Shown here one piece after another: positions 35,576 through 47,243 of a stretch of 64,000 nucleotides of DNA. Source of the DNA: Bursaphelenchus xylophilus (taxonomy: Eukaryota; Nematoda; Chromadorea; Rhabditida; Aphelenchoididae); assembly GCA_904066235.2 (NCBI GenBank), contig CAJFCV020000002.1, forward strand, positions 4,216,001-4,280,000, given 5' to 3'. Each line of letters starts with the position of its first letter. The first letter of the stretch is position 1. The notes under the pieces were generated by a model, which searched no databases, was not told the DNA's origin, and worked only from the letters and a program-made list of their open reading frames with translations. A program made the translations under genes and the position numbers.

Positions 35576-37582
35576 ACTGCAAAGCACCGGCTAACAGACG
35601 GAAGACCTCAGAAAGAATCTCATGTTTATACCTTGATTACTGTACAAAATCGAATTGTTAATAAAGACGCAATTAACCGTATTGTTTGATTAAACTTCGC
35701 ATTAAACCGGGCCAAATACTGTAAGAGTCGATTTCAGAGAACTGAAAGCCAAAGATCAAAGTGTAAAACGGTCGTTAAATCAACGACTTTCTTTCATATT
35801 TCGCCGACACGACAGCTCAGCATACCAAAAACAACGTGTAGTTCATGTGATGGGGATATGGTTAATCGCAAAGACAAATAGCTTCGACCGCGTAGAGCAA
35901 GCTACACTAAGCCGTACTGTAGATACACCATCAACAACAAAAGATGAAGCGTCCGAGTAAACTTCAAACTAACTCTGTGTTTGATCATTCAATGATAAAT
36001 TACTCTCCAGGAGGCTCCACTTATTAGTTTCGACTTGAAAGGTATTGCGCGTCTTCCTAAAGTGCAAGGGAAGTCAGCGTGATGTGAATCCAAGTTTCGA
36101 CAACCTTTTGCGTACGTTCATATTCACTTTTCTCTGAGATGTGCAAAGTTTTCAATTTGACTATTGAGCAAAGAAACACATTTGCAATCGTCATTTTAAG
36201 ACGAGAGAGTCCTGTATTCACGCTGCGCAGCTGACAAAAACGTGCTAAATTTATGTACGGAAAATTTTAAGAAAATCTGAAGATCCCGACCAACTTCCAT
36301 TAACGGAATTTGGTCGTTAACTCAAGCTTTTAAAAACTATAAAAACGACAGCAAAATTAACTGAGTTTTAATATGTAGGAGAACCATTCGGTATGTTCAT
36401 TTATAAGAGATTCATTTCTTCCCTTTCAAGTATTACAAGTTTTCCTTCAGCGACTAGACAGCATCAACGTGATCCGCGTGCCAAAAGTGGTCGCCCGGCC
36501 CTTCAGCGGACCGACACAAGACCTATAAGTCCATCTCAAAATGCACCTCATCAATAAATCAAACCGCTAAGTAGAAAACGGTTTCCCTCATAAAAAACTT
36601 TTCAAAGATCACCGACGAAAACTAGAATACGCAACCTTTGAAGATTATAACCGCGAGGAATTCCGCTCTATTTTTAGATGAAAGACAAAAATAAACCAAT
36701 TACTGGTTTCAAGCTCGTTCCGTTGGTTAGAATACGAACAACTTCATAAAAACACGGCAAACATGTTAAGTGCAACCCAACATTGTAGGAGAGTTAAGCC
36801 ATTTTATACATACCACACTGTTGGTCAGAAGCCTACACTGACAAGGGAAGGTTTTCGAGTGCGACGAACAGAATTCTTTTCAACTTGTCATAGTTTTTTT
36901 TATTGTCCAAAAACATCTTGTTAAAAAATGTTGAACCCTCGAAAAACGAACTCCCCTATTGTTTCATTGTCACTTGACTTGTTCCTCATCGCGCAAACCT
37001 TTGGTGGAATTACCTTTCCTTCCTTAAATTCGTCTCTGGTCACCTCAAATGTCTGGGTTAAAGCAACGCCGGAATTTGGACGAAAATGCCGTTTTAAATC
37101 AGGAAACTGTGAGTTTTAATAAAGATTACTGGCAACGAGTTGGGCCGAAAGTGGGTCCCCATGGTAGTGTAAAATATAAAAGGATACGAAGGGTTTGTGA
37201 GCCCGGCTTTTCAGATTGAACAAGTTTGGATAACTATTTTTTTGCAGTGAAAAAAATCTGTGCAATTTCCACACTCCATCCAATTTATTTCAGTCCAACT
37301 TCCACGAAGCCGAAAAAATTTTATTTTTGGGATCCTTTGGCGATGCAACCTTTTATTGCAACATCCCCCGTGGGTTTTTCGAACTCCATAATTAAAAAAA
37401 AAATTTTTGGGCCATTATTTCCCAAGTTATTAGCAACACAAACATCCCAGGTCCTGGTGGTCCATCCTGTATGATAAAAAAAGGGCGAGCTTTGGTATAT
37501 TTCCGACTTGAAATTCGATCACACTCAACACCAATTTTTAAACTTAAAAACTGTTTTTTAGGCCACAAAAGCACTGGCCACA
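35576..37582. other. Intergenic, no gene recognised
   Basis: AATAAA for the secreted peptide lies at 35660. The frame at 36928-37119 lacks motifs and splice partners. No clear repeats were noticed. Confidence 0.45.
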
Positions 37583-37771
37583 ATGTTATCGAAAGTAAAC
37601 TCGACCGAAAAAACGGACGACCAAGTACAAGACGTTCCCGCTGAAGAACCCAAAGCCGTTGAGGCAGAAAAATCCGAGAACAGTGTCCACCCCGCTCCCA
37701 TTGGCTTCTTCGCCGCCCTAACAGAAATGTTCACCACCGACTTTGCGGGTATTGCCAAGAAAGGGGAATGA
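37583..37771 (+). CDS. Small acidic protein of 62 residues, unknown
   Basis: Single coding exon. The ATG lies 22 bases after an acceptor-like TTTTTTAG. The first half is polar and acidic (EEPKAVEAEKSEN); the second half has a semi-hydrophobic GFFAALTEMFTTDFAGI. An ATAAA-type polyadenylation motif follows near 37795. Unrecognised. Its coding sequence ends 43 bp from the stop of the convergent gene on the other strand. Confidence 0.55.
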   Translation: MLSKVNSTEKTDDQVQDVPAEEPKAVEAEKSENSVHPAPIGFFAALTEMFTTDFAGIAKKGE

Positions 37772-37814
37772 TGATACCAGCACAATCTTTAATACAATAA
37801 ATTTTCCACAAAAC

Positions 37815-39940
37815 CTACACTGTATTGTGAGCATTGGACAGTTTTCGCAGAACCCATTTGAAACGGGCCACCAATCGAAAAGAATCGGGGCCAAAGAGAT
37901 GACTGATCAAAATGGTGGGATGGGGACGGAGAAGATGTTCCACAATCGGATACGCCGTTGCTTTGGTGTGGAAGGGGCTGAAAATTAATCATCATGCGTG
38001 AATTGGCGGAATGATAGTAGCGAATTACTTCAAACCATTCAAACTCCAGTCCGCCAAGGAAAAAACTTACGAATTCTGGACAATATACCACGCCAAAACT
38101 TCCGACAAAGCGGTATAGAACATGGGCGGGTGTTGATTGTCTTCAAGCTGATAAAGTAGGCCAGCATGCCGCGGAGACGCCATGATTAGCTTGATCAGTG
38201 AATGTTTCTTCAGCTCTTCTTGGATCCGACGTTCCTCTGCCGTGAATCTCCGTATGTTTCCTCTCGGTGCAGAAATCGGGGTTGATGTATATGGTGGGGC
38301 GAAGATCGGGGTTGTTTGAATTTCGACAGTGGACGACGCTGGCGGCACGCGTTCTCCATCCATCGTTCTTTGATCCATCTGAAGACCATGAAAAAGCAAC
38401 ATAAAGCTCGTTTTGCGGACCTCTCTGTCTAATATCAAAAAATTCGCAAAATTTTTTTGATACAGAATATGTAAAAATTAGCCGCCTAATTTTGGTTTGT
38501 AAGGATGAAAAAATCGTATGAACTTTTCTCGCAACAGCATGCAAATGCGCCTTTTTTACATTGCGGTTATTAATTAAGGTGTAGTATAAATTAAATTTGA
38601 TATTTTAAGGCTTGTCAAGATACAACAGTTTACTTTAGCTCAAAAACACGCATTTGACTTGGAAAAAACTTACAGGGGAAGTAGCCCAAGTGCGACGCTC
38701 AGATTTTTTTTTCAAATTTTGCACACACATCGGTCATGGACTAAGCATTAATTCCTGAAAGTTTTAGCTCGCGCTTTGCATGTGCAGCCGAGATATTGAA
38801 CGATCTTTGCCGCAGAGAGCACGCGAAACGCGGAGGGCGGTCAGAGAGAAAAACAATTTTTGTTCATAACTTCGCCTTCGTGCGGAAAAAATTGATTTTT
38901 TGTGGAAACATTACCCTCTATGGTAGAAATAGGCATAAAACTTTTCGTGCCGAAATTCGGCAAAAAGTGTCAAATTTTCGCCAACTTTCGAACTAAAAAT
39001 ATCGGTTGTCTCTGCAAACCGCGAGCTAGGTTTCTCGCATATATTTTAGAAAAAAATACTCTAAATTTGTACCAAGTTTCATCAAAATCTGAGCGTCGCA
39101 CTTGGGGTACTTCCCCTGTTAGTCAAAAAGGCATTTGCGTGGTGTTGCGAGAAAAGTTCAGAGGATTTTTTCACCCTTACAAACCAAAAATAGGCAGCTT
39201 ATTTTTCCATATTCTAAATCAGAACAATTTTGCGAATTTTTTGATATAGACCTGTAACTCCATACCCCGTAGAAGTACTTTCCTTGTCAAACAAAAAACT
39301 TCAACTTCCTACCTTGGAATCCACAAAATTGTATTCGTTTAAAAATGGCGGGGAGCCAAACTTCGAAATACCCGCGGCGGATGTCGACGGCTGGTTCGTT
39401 GGCTGATCTTGACCCGGAGGGATCTTGAACACTTTCGGCTCGCGAGGATTAGGTAGCCAGACCACTTCTTCTTCGGATTCGAGGATTTCTTTCTTGATCT
39501 CCATTAAGCCATGCGCCTGCGCAACAACTTCCGGTTTCAGGGGAAGATCAGGGCACTGCAAATAAAAGGTCAAGAAGAAACACAAGGCAAAAGCCCTTTT
39601 TTTGAAAGTTTTAAGTCGCGCCATACATCCAATCATAACGGCAAAGAGAAATTACTCAAACTTCAAATCGAAAACTTACAGTCTCAAGCATTTTCTTCGT
39701 TCCAAACGCCAATTGAAACTCGCCATGGCTCTTGAACGGCGGAGGATCCGAGAACTCCGCAAAGCAATTCATCGCTAGCTTACATTTCGTATGGAGCAGC
39801 AGAAAATGCGGCTCCAGCTGGAGTTGTCTTCGCACTTCCATCTCCAACTCATAATAGGACGAGACCACGGGAGGGATCCGGCAGACGAAAACTTGATCCA
39901 TTACGGCTCCCATATCCAAAAAATAAATGTATGCAGCCAT
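37815..39940 (-). CDS. Unrecognised four-exon protein, 324 residues
   Basis: Exons 39940-39680, 39555-39313, 38378-38071, 37977-37815; phases agree. The ATG sits immediately after TTCCAG, as for a trans-spliced start. I recognise no family. The N-terminal 87 residues look folded (ELEMEVRRQLQLEPHFLLLH). The middle is Pro/Ser/Thr-rich and probably disordered (GQDQPTNQPSTSAAG). The C-terminal part is helical and basic (RRFTAEERRIQEELKK, then RLVARFKWVLRKLSNA). There is no signal peptide or membrane span, so a nuclear or cytosolic adaptor is possible but unproven. Intron 2 contains a family B element split by a family C element. Confidence 0.75.
38431..39287. mobile_element. Family B element, copy 2, interrupted by family C
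   Basis: Aligns with 7263-7724 on both sides of a 446-bp insertion. The right terminal repeat (GTAACTCCATACCCCGTAGA) is complete; the left terminus is truncated. Lies in intron 2 of the 324-residue gene. Confidence 0.8.
38673..39118. mobile_element. Family C element, copy 2, inserted in family B
   Basis: Ends CAGGGGAAGTAGCCCAAGTG and CACTTGGGGTACTTCCCCTG, with TTA on each side. Removing it and one TTA restores the family B interior seen in the trehalase intron. Confidence 0.88.
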
Positions 39941-41469
39941 CTGGAATACCAAGTATAAAAAACGGAGCACGCAAAAACCAGACTAACGAACGACACAGGA
40001 ATGTAAAATTTTCGCGAATTTTCGACAAAAATTAGAAATGTGATATAAACCAAAAGAGAATGTAGTATGTTAAAGACCTATAAGGCTAACATCTTAGCTA
40101 AGACCCCATTTCCCCAAGAACAGGGCCCGTTTAGGCCCGCATCGGCCCGTTTTATTTGAAAAACAAAATCCCGCGCTTTTTTCTGAGTAACCGGATGGCT
40201 TTGAAACTTCGGCTAGCCCTCGGTTTAGAAGGGTGCTGACCCTTAGAAACGTTATCAGATTTTTGATATCTCTTCTCCAACGAGATATCGAAACGGGCCT
40301 AAACGGGCCCGGGTGGCCACCATTGCCCAAGAAAAAGGAAAAACGGGGGGGGGGGAGAAAAAATTATAAAGATTTTTTTCCCATCGCTCTTATGACGAAA
40401 TTTCAACATTGATTGTCGCGACAAACTTTTCGGCAACGCTTCGTTTGGGCAGATTTCGCAAATTCGTTTTTTGGCGACCCGCGCTGTGTGACCAAAAGAT
40501 CTCTTGCACTGTGCAATTTTCCGCGTCCCGACATTTTGGGACAGGGATAGCTCGGTTCAACGACAGATTGGGTCAACGACATTGCGCAAACGGGCCGGTG
40601 AGCCGACTTGAAAAAACCCTTTGCGGGCCTGACCGCTTCGCCCGTAGGCCCGGAAGGTAGAATTTGCAAACAAACAAAAAAATTTTTCAAATAAATTTTT
40701 TAACTTATTCTTTTACCAATTTTTAAATAAAGCTCTTTAAAATCCATTGATTGATTTGTCTGTTCTGGACACACAACGACTTTCAATGGGAGAAGATTTT
40801 TTGCAAAATACACCAATTTGCAGGCCTAACTTCAACTGCACGTTAGGTATTCACTTCTATCGACAAGGCCGAGAAAAATTTGAAGCGTGCTGGCTTTAGT
40901 TTGTTTATTTTTGACCTTAACAAATACAGTATGCGATGTATACTACGTTTGGTTAGCCAATTTTCTCAACGATTGAAATATTCCGGGTTCGCCTGGACGT
41001 TAGCATATTTTATGGAGCAGTTTCTATTTTTGCTGGATTAATCCTAATTTGCTTCAAACCGGCCACCGCATATTCCTAACAGTGAATAATTATGGTAAAT
41101 CTGACTTGCGTAATCGTTGATATCTGCAATATCCCCTCCGAATAATTAAACACTAATTTGTAAATCTGCTATCTAGTGTATTCTAACATTTTTTAATTAA
41201 ACATGCAAGGAATCGTAAGGACTCAGAAGAGTAGTATGTAGTATGTGTACATGTATTGATGATTTTCTTGCATGTCTTTGGAAAGGTAACCGGTATCTTC
41301 GATTTCAAAAATCATATCCATTTTTTCTGATTGTTTCTTTTTTAAATATATAGTACCGTACGGTGGTAATTTTCCTCTTTAGAGGCACTTCTCATCGAAA
41401 AACAGTGTTGCAATCTCACTGAGCAAAAAGATTTTTTTAGTCAGAAAAATATGTCTTGCGGCTAGTATA
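39941..41469. other. Intergenic with GC-rich foldback
   Basis: No gene. GGGCCCGTTTAGGCCCG at 40123-40139 is repeated exactly in inverted form at 40294-40310. Around 40.43-40.66 kb are CACTGTGCAA and further GGCCCG motifs like those of family E. Confidence 0.45.
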
Positions 41470-42706
41470 CAGGGTGTCCCAAAAAAAATGCATGTTTTTT
41501 TCCATGGGTCCTGACGCGAAAATGTTTAGGTTAGGCCAAAAGATTTTTGTACTACTAAAATCTCCGTGTTTTTCTGTCCTAGACATTTCAGTTTCGTGTT
41601 CATATCGATTAACTAACGTGGTTTTTTAAAATGTCAAACAAAGGAACTGCAATTTTGTCACTATTTTTGAGCCGTTCAAGTTGTAAATCTGCCCAGTATA
41701 GAAAGGACGTTGTGTCAAAAGTAATCACGCGATGTAGGGAGCTTGATAACGATAGTAAGCGTCCAGGACGTAAAAGAAAACGCACCGCCAGCGGTTCTGT
41801 CAACCGGGAGATCACCAACAGCAAAACGCTATTTTCAAGAAAAAATTGACTGTGAGATCGGCATCAGCGACCGATCGGTCACCCGAATAGTCTATGATGA
41901 GCTGTGCCTTACTCTGTATAAGCTGTAAAAAGCTCAGATCTTTAAAGTAGACGGCAAGTGCGTACGGCGCGAAAAATGTCGGAAAGTCAAGGGCTGGGCC
42001 GCAGCTTAGAGACGTGAGCGCATTCGTTCGTGGTTCAATATTTGGCGGATCCACAGCCACCAGAACGATAGGAACTTCCTAGATGAGGCCTTCGGCACGT
42101 CGGCTAACGTCGAACCCCGTCGAAATCCGGGCCGTCATCGCCTAAGGCGGAACTTCTCCCAGCGGCAAGAATTCCATGGTTTTCTCGGATCAAGGGGGCA
42201 AAATTCTAGCGCCGCGTTAATGTTGATTTTCCCGTACTTGTGTTGACTCAGCAGAACCTCGGCAATGCAAACCTGGCGTTCCTGCTAGACTCAGCGCCGG
42301 CTCACAAGGCAAAATCGACTCAGGACCCGAAATGGGACCGATTTTCCCGATTTCACCTCGTCCGCAAAATGGCCGTCTGCTCGCCGGATCTGGATCCGAT
42401 TGACTATATTTTTTTAAATTGGAGGCCAATGCCTGTACTACACGCCACAAAAGTTTGGAGTCACAAAGTAATCGTTGCGCCAAGAACGGGACCGATTTCC
42501 CCGAAAAGAGCTGCGGCCCCGAGCCCAAAATTTTAAGTTACGTTTGAAGCTATATATCGCCGCCAAGGGCAGCCACTGTGAAACTGGCTTGATATGTTAT
42601 CAATAATCCTCTATGTTACTGATATCCATCGTTAGTTTGGCTAAATTTTGTTTGATATATAAAATGTAGCCATAAAAATAACACGCATTTTTTTTGGGAC
42701 ACCCTG
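41470..42706 (+). mobile_element. Degenerate Tc1/mariner transposon
   Basis: Terminal repeats CAGGGTGTCCCAAAAAAAAT and its complement flanked by TA on both sides; 1237 bp. Remnant transposase frames from about 41631 include an N-terminal DNA-binding-like part, then after frameshifts LLDSAPAHKAKSTQ and SPDLDPIDY, which hold the second and third acidic catalytic residues. Frame breaks show it cannot encode a full enzyme. Confidence 0.9.
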
Positions 42707-43090
42707 TATTTTCTGACAGTAACCCAATAGGTAGGCGTCTCTTACAAGTCTTGCTATGGGCGCTAACAGAAAGGATGGACACTGAACTTTTGCAGCAGCT
42801 GAATACTCCTTATACATTGTTTTGATCACACGTGGCTTTCAATTGCTAAAGCAAAAGAGATTAGCTATTTGGATGGCCGTAGTGGCGCGCTTATTTCCGC
42901 AAAGCCGGCATACGAAATGCAGGTGGGGTGAAATCATTTCCTATTCCCTGAAGCTTCCGTGCCAATAATTAATTCGAGATTCGCGACTGGAATAACAATT
43001 TATTTGGAAAATATTTTGCAGTCACTTGATTATTCGTCTCTTAACGCCCGCCGATCCAACGTTATCTCCACTCTGGTCAGTGTAGTCGGC
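42707..43090. other. Upstream of guanylate cyclase A
   Basis: No gene; presumed promoter of the cyclase pair. No specific site recognised. Confidence 0.35.
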
Positions 43091-46000
43091 ATGGTAGGTT
43101 TGTTCTTGCGTTATTTTTTCAGCGCTTTGAAGCAGTTGTGAGAAAAATTTATTCATTCGTTTTGCAGTTTGGTCTTATACACGACAGTATTCGCCAGCTC
43201 TTCATCAGGACCTATGGGGAAGAATTTTGGAAGAAAGCGATGTAAGTTCGATATACAGTAGGCATGACATAAGCCGACGAGAACGCTTCGCAAGCTGTCA
43301 AAGAGGTGCTACAGTGGTGGACCTGATCCAGTAGCAAAAAACGTATCATTTTGCATCCGGGAAGTATCAAAAAATGTTGAAAAATGCCTCCCTCTCCAAG
43401 TGAAAAAACTTCGTTTTGAGGGGCGCGCCCTTTCCCTCTCAAAAAGAGCGGCCGCGCTTTTGAAATCGGAGTTTTTCGCTTGGAGAGGGAGGTATTTTGA
43501 TACATTTTTATACTTCCTAGATGCAAAATCGGACGTTTTTTGCCACTGGATCAGGTCTCCCACTGTGCTTGGCGCCACGGAATTTTTGCGCGCTTAAAGG
43601 CACTCTGCCTCGAGACTCATTGTGAATTGAGTCAACTTATGAACAACTTCAGTGATAAATTGTTTTAGGGTCCAAGCAGGATTCGAATCGGGAAAGGAGA
43701 ACATTGTGAATCACTATTATCCTGATTCCGATACCTATGCCATTGTTGATGCAGTCAGCTCGTTAGCAAGTAAGGCCACATCCGAACGTCTCTAGTACAG
43801 CTACTTTTGAATCGAACTTCGAAAAAACTTTTGACATTTTGTTTTCCGAGCCGTAAAAAAGCGCGATGCAAGAGTAGCTGTGATGGCCCTTGAACTATCG
43901 TCATTAAATATGGAAAAGTTAAATTTATGGTTGGAAAATATTTCGAAAACAACTAAACTTGCAAATCCTCTTTTCATGCCTGATGAATAACAATTATTTC
44001 AATTCAGAGATCTCACGTGAAGATGTCTGGGAAATGTATGGAATTCAGTTGATTGCATACACAATGGAATTGGGTTGGGATGAGCTTATGCGATATTTAA
44101 GTCCCGACTTAAAGGTTTGGCGAGCCTAATGGCGTGCACGTTTTTGTTTCTTTAGACATTCCTCAACAACCTTGATTCTCTGCATTATTTTATTGATCAT
44201 GTCGTCTACAAGGCAAATCTTCGCGGCCCATCATTTCGATGCGAAGAAAATGACGACGACACCATTACATTGCACTACTTTACTGGCCGCGCTGGGCTCT
44301 ATCCGATTGTTAAAGGAGTCATCAGGGAGGTTGCGAGAAGGATCTTTAATATCGAGGTTAGCATGACAGTCAGTGGCCGTACCCAACGCAGCGTTCAGGT
44401 AGCAAGTGGCGAACGCGTCGAAGAGCATGTGGTTTTTATTATAAAGGTTGGTTGCGGTACTAGCTGTTCTCCAAAGACCCAAATCAATCCAACTTTGTCG
44501 CGAAATTTCAGCAAGTCAACTCAACCGATGAATCGCTGAACTCATCTCGTTCGTTGACCGGCCACGCTGTTCTGCAACCGACGATTGAGATCAGCAACGA
44601 CTGGGATCTGCGGATCACGCAGAATGACTTTGTAAACTTTCTGCCTTATCATTTTGTCATGGATAGAGACTGTAGGCTTTTGCAGATCGGAAAAGCATTA
44701 GCGTAAGTTTGTACAGAAAGCGTAGGCTCTGTTAAAAGCAAATGCAGAAACAAAAATTTCAGGCATCATGTGAGCCCCGACTTACTTCAGTATCTGACTC
44801 CGGTGGTCCGGATTTTCGAAATCCATCGTCCTCAAATTCCGTTGGATTTTGAAAATATTTGCAATTTTATCAATGGGGTTTTTGTTTTGCAAGTCAGAAC
44901 TTCGCCGCTTCAAGTGCAGAATAATGCTGCGAAGTGAGTTTTATGGCCCAGCGCACGTCAATCCAGCGCATTTCCTGAACCGTTTCGAAACTTCGTATCG
45001 TTTTCATTGATTTAAAAGAGAGACGAAATGTCGCGAAATTATCGGCACTTTTTCTCGCCCGAAATAATTGCTTTCTCTCGAAAAGAAGAAGAAAGATAAG
45101 AAAATGCTTTTTATCGGATAGTGACATTTCGTTTTGAACGAATCACCAAAAAGGGGCGGGAAATTTTTTTTTTTTTTATTTTGGATTGACGTGCAGCGGG
45201 TAACGCCAGATAAGATCAACGGGTCAATGATACATCAGTTTGAGTTAATCGATGGTGCTGATTTTGAAGGTCGTATCCGTAGTCTTGATATTTTAATTTT
45301 TAGTTTATACAATTTCCGAAAAGCGCATCATTTATTACATATAAATGATGTATCGTTGACCCAAACTGTCATTACCCGAATTGTCTCTATCCAAATGTGT
45401 GGGATGCGCTCTTTGTTAGCATGTGAAGAAAGGAGAAGTAAGGAAAGGAATAACCAGTTTGTTGTAGAGAGGGCGATGAGCAAATTCAAGCCCAGCATTT
45501 GAAACTAAAGGGCCAAATGATGGTGATGAGTGGGAACGACAAGATTATCTATCTTTGCTCGCCGTATGTCACCAGTATCCCTGAACTGCTTCAGTATGGA
45601 TTGCGGCTCAGCGCAATGCCTCTGCATGACGCGACAAGGGATCTGATTTTGCTGAACCAGCAAAGACTCAGTGATGTTGAGGCAAAGTACGTTGTTTGAT
45701 TTTTAGATTGTTAAGAGGAAAACAAACCACAGAGTCACACGTCAAACTGAGGAGTCCGGTGACCGGAATAGACACTTCGCCATCGGTTTTTTACACTTGG
45801 TCTTGATTTCGCAGAGAAAGAGAGAAAAAAGACACGCAAAGGCGTACTCTCTCGCCCCAAAAATTCCCCATTTCTTCCCCGACAAAACGTTTTTTCGCGT
45901 CTCTTTTTGGCAAATTACCAATCCATACACCGGACTGTTTTAGCTTATCTCAGTTTGGCGTGCGTCATACTGTTAGAGTTTTAGCCTGCAACTCGAAGCC

Positions 46001-46899
46001 AACAACGAACAGCTGGAGGTGCTGGCAAAGGAATTGGAATCGGAGAAGCAGAAAACCGACGAACTTCTCAAAGAAGTTCTTCCCGTTTCAGTGGCGGAAC
46101 AACTAATGAACGGATCAGCTGTTGATCCGAAGGAATTCCAGGCGGTCACTGTGATGTTCACAGACGTCCCCGGTTTTCAACAAGTTGTTGCGTTGTGCAA
46201 GCCTACGCAAATTGTCTCCATGTTAAATGATTTGTTTACAAAGTGCGACAGGCTTGTGACATTGCACGAGGTAATCAAGAAACACATTCGAGAACATTGT
46301 TTTAAAGGCCTACAAAGTGGAGACGGTGGGAGATTCGTACATGACGGTGAGCGGTGCTCCCGAAAAAATGGAGGACCACGCCGAACGCATTTGCAACGTC
46401 GCTTTGGGGATGCTTTTCGAGGGACGAACTGTCCAAGACTCGATATTGAACAAAGCGTTTCAAGTGCGATGCGGAATCCACACCGGCTCGATTGTTGCCG
46501 GTGTTGTGGGACAGAAAATGCCGAGGTAAATTGAGGTTTTACTCGAAAACCTTTTCGATTTTTAGATATTGTTTATTCGGTGATACGGTAAACACAGCTT
46601 CACGGATGGAAAGTCACAGTCCTCAGGGACGGATTCATATGAGCGCGATTGCAAAGGAGTACGCAGAGACGACGGGCCGATTCATTTTCGTTTCCCGTGG
46701 AAGCATTCCCGTCAAGGGAAAAGGAATGATGGAGACCTACTTCCTGAAACAGAGCCTGAAGAAGTCCATCTGGGAAATAATTGACAGAAAGCGGGATGAG
46801 AATTCCAACTCCATCGACGGATATGCCGAACTAAACGAGGGCATCGAGGCGGACGCTAAACCGTTCGACAAAACTTCGAAGATATGCAGCATTATGTAG
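43091..46899 (+). CDS. gcy: Soluble guanylate cyclase A, H-NOX type, catalytically complete, CaaX ending
   Basis: Converts GTP to cGMP in response to a gas bound at heme. Exons 43091-43093, 43168-43241, 43669-43769, 44008-44114, 44156-44446, 44512-44702, 44763-44933, 45468-45686, 45985-46270, 46308-46525, 46566-46899 give 664 aa. H-NOX domain at about 1-190: proximal heme His105 ([12 protein letters not shown]) and Y136-x-T138-x-R140, with Thr where the heme-contact motif normally has Ser. Next come the HNOBA/PAS-like region, a coiled coil around 386-430 and the cyclase domain. Metal Asp446 (FTDVPGF) and Asp490 (VETVGDSY), purine Glu486 and Cys556, and Asn563/Arg567 are all present. It ends CSIM, a prenylation-type CaaX box. 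It most resembles nematode atypical soluble cyclases, some of which sense oxygen. Introns 2, 7 and 8 contain transposons; intron 9 is only 37 bp. Confidence 0.95.
43312..43566. mobile_element. Family A element, copy 2 (cyclase A intron 2)
   Basis: CAGTGGTGGACCTGATCCAG left end and the matching inverted right end ending CCCACTG. Same interior as copy 1. Confidence 0.85.
44953..45194. mobile_element. Family H-related element (cyclase A intron 7)
   Basis: Ends GCACGTCAATCCA and TGGATTGACGTGC, flanked by AGC on both sides. The GCACGTCAA terminus is shared with family H but the interior differs. An apparent acceptor at its right edge is not used; the true exon begins at 45468. Confidence 0.75.
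45737..45963. mobile_element. Family H element, copy 2 (cyclase A intron 8)
   Basis: ACACGTCAAACTGAG left and CTCAGTTTGGCGTGC right, flanked by GTC on both sides. In inverted orientation it aligns with the aquaporin intron copy almost end to end. Confidence 0.82.
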
Positions 46900-47243
46900 C
46901 AAAATTATTTTGAATTATCGAAGTCTTCAATATTCATATTTTGTATTATATGCAGACCATCGGAATAAATCTGCTCTTGTTAACTCGGTAAAGAATTCAG
47001 ACCCTTAACATTTGATTCCCGGGTTTCGTTATAAATTCCGGCCTCGTACCCTTGCCTGTTGATTATGCATTCGTAAGCACGCAAAGAAGTCGTTAAATTC
47101 TGCCATTTACGCAGTCGAAAAGTGTTTATAATATATCCGATATCAGCGGCGGATTAAACAATGGAAGACTATTGTTGAAGCCAATTAAAACATCCAAAAA
47201 AATTTCATTGAGCTTGTACGGCTGACTACTAGAAGCTCTCGAA
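46900..47243. other. Gap between the two guanylate cyclases
   Basis: 344 bp of AT-rich sequence; no gene. Could be an independent promoter or an intercistronic spacer. Confidence 0.4.

Noticed and set aside
36928..37119. 63-codon frame
   Set aside because: No motif, no signal peptide of quality and no supporting splice or polyadenylation context.
41631..42536. Intact mariner transposase
   Set aside because: Frameshifts separate the N-terminal and catalytic parts; only the motifs survive.
45134..45196. Apparent exon of cyclase A after GACGTGCAG
   Set aside because: It stops at once in the required phase, and the acceptor is the end of a transposon; the exon at 45468 fits phase and homology.
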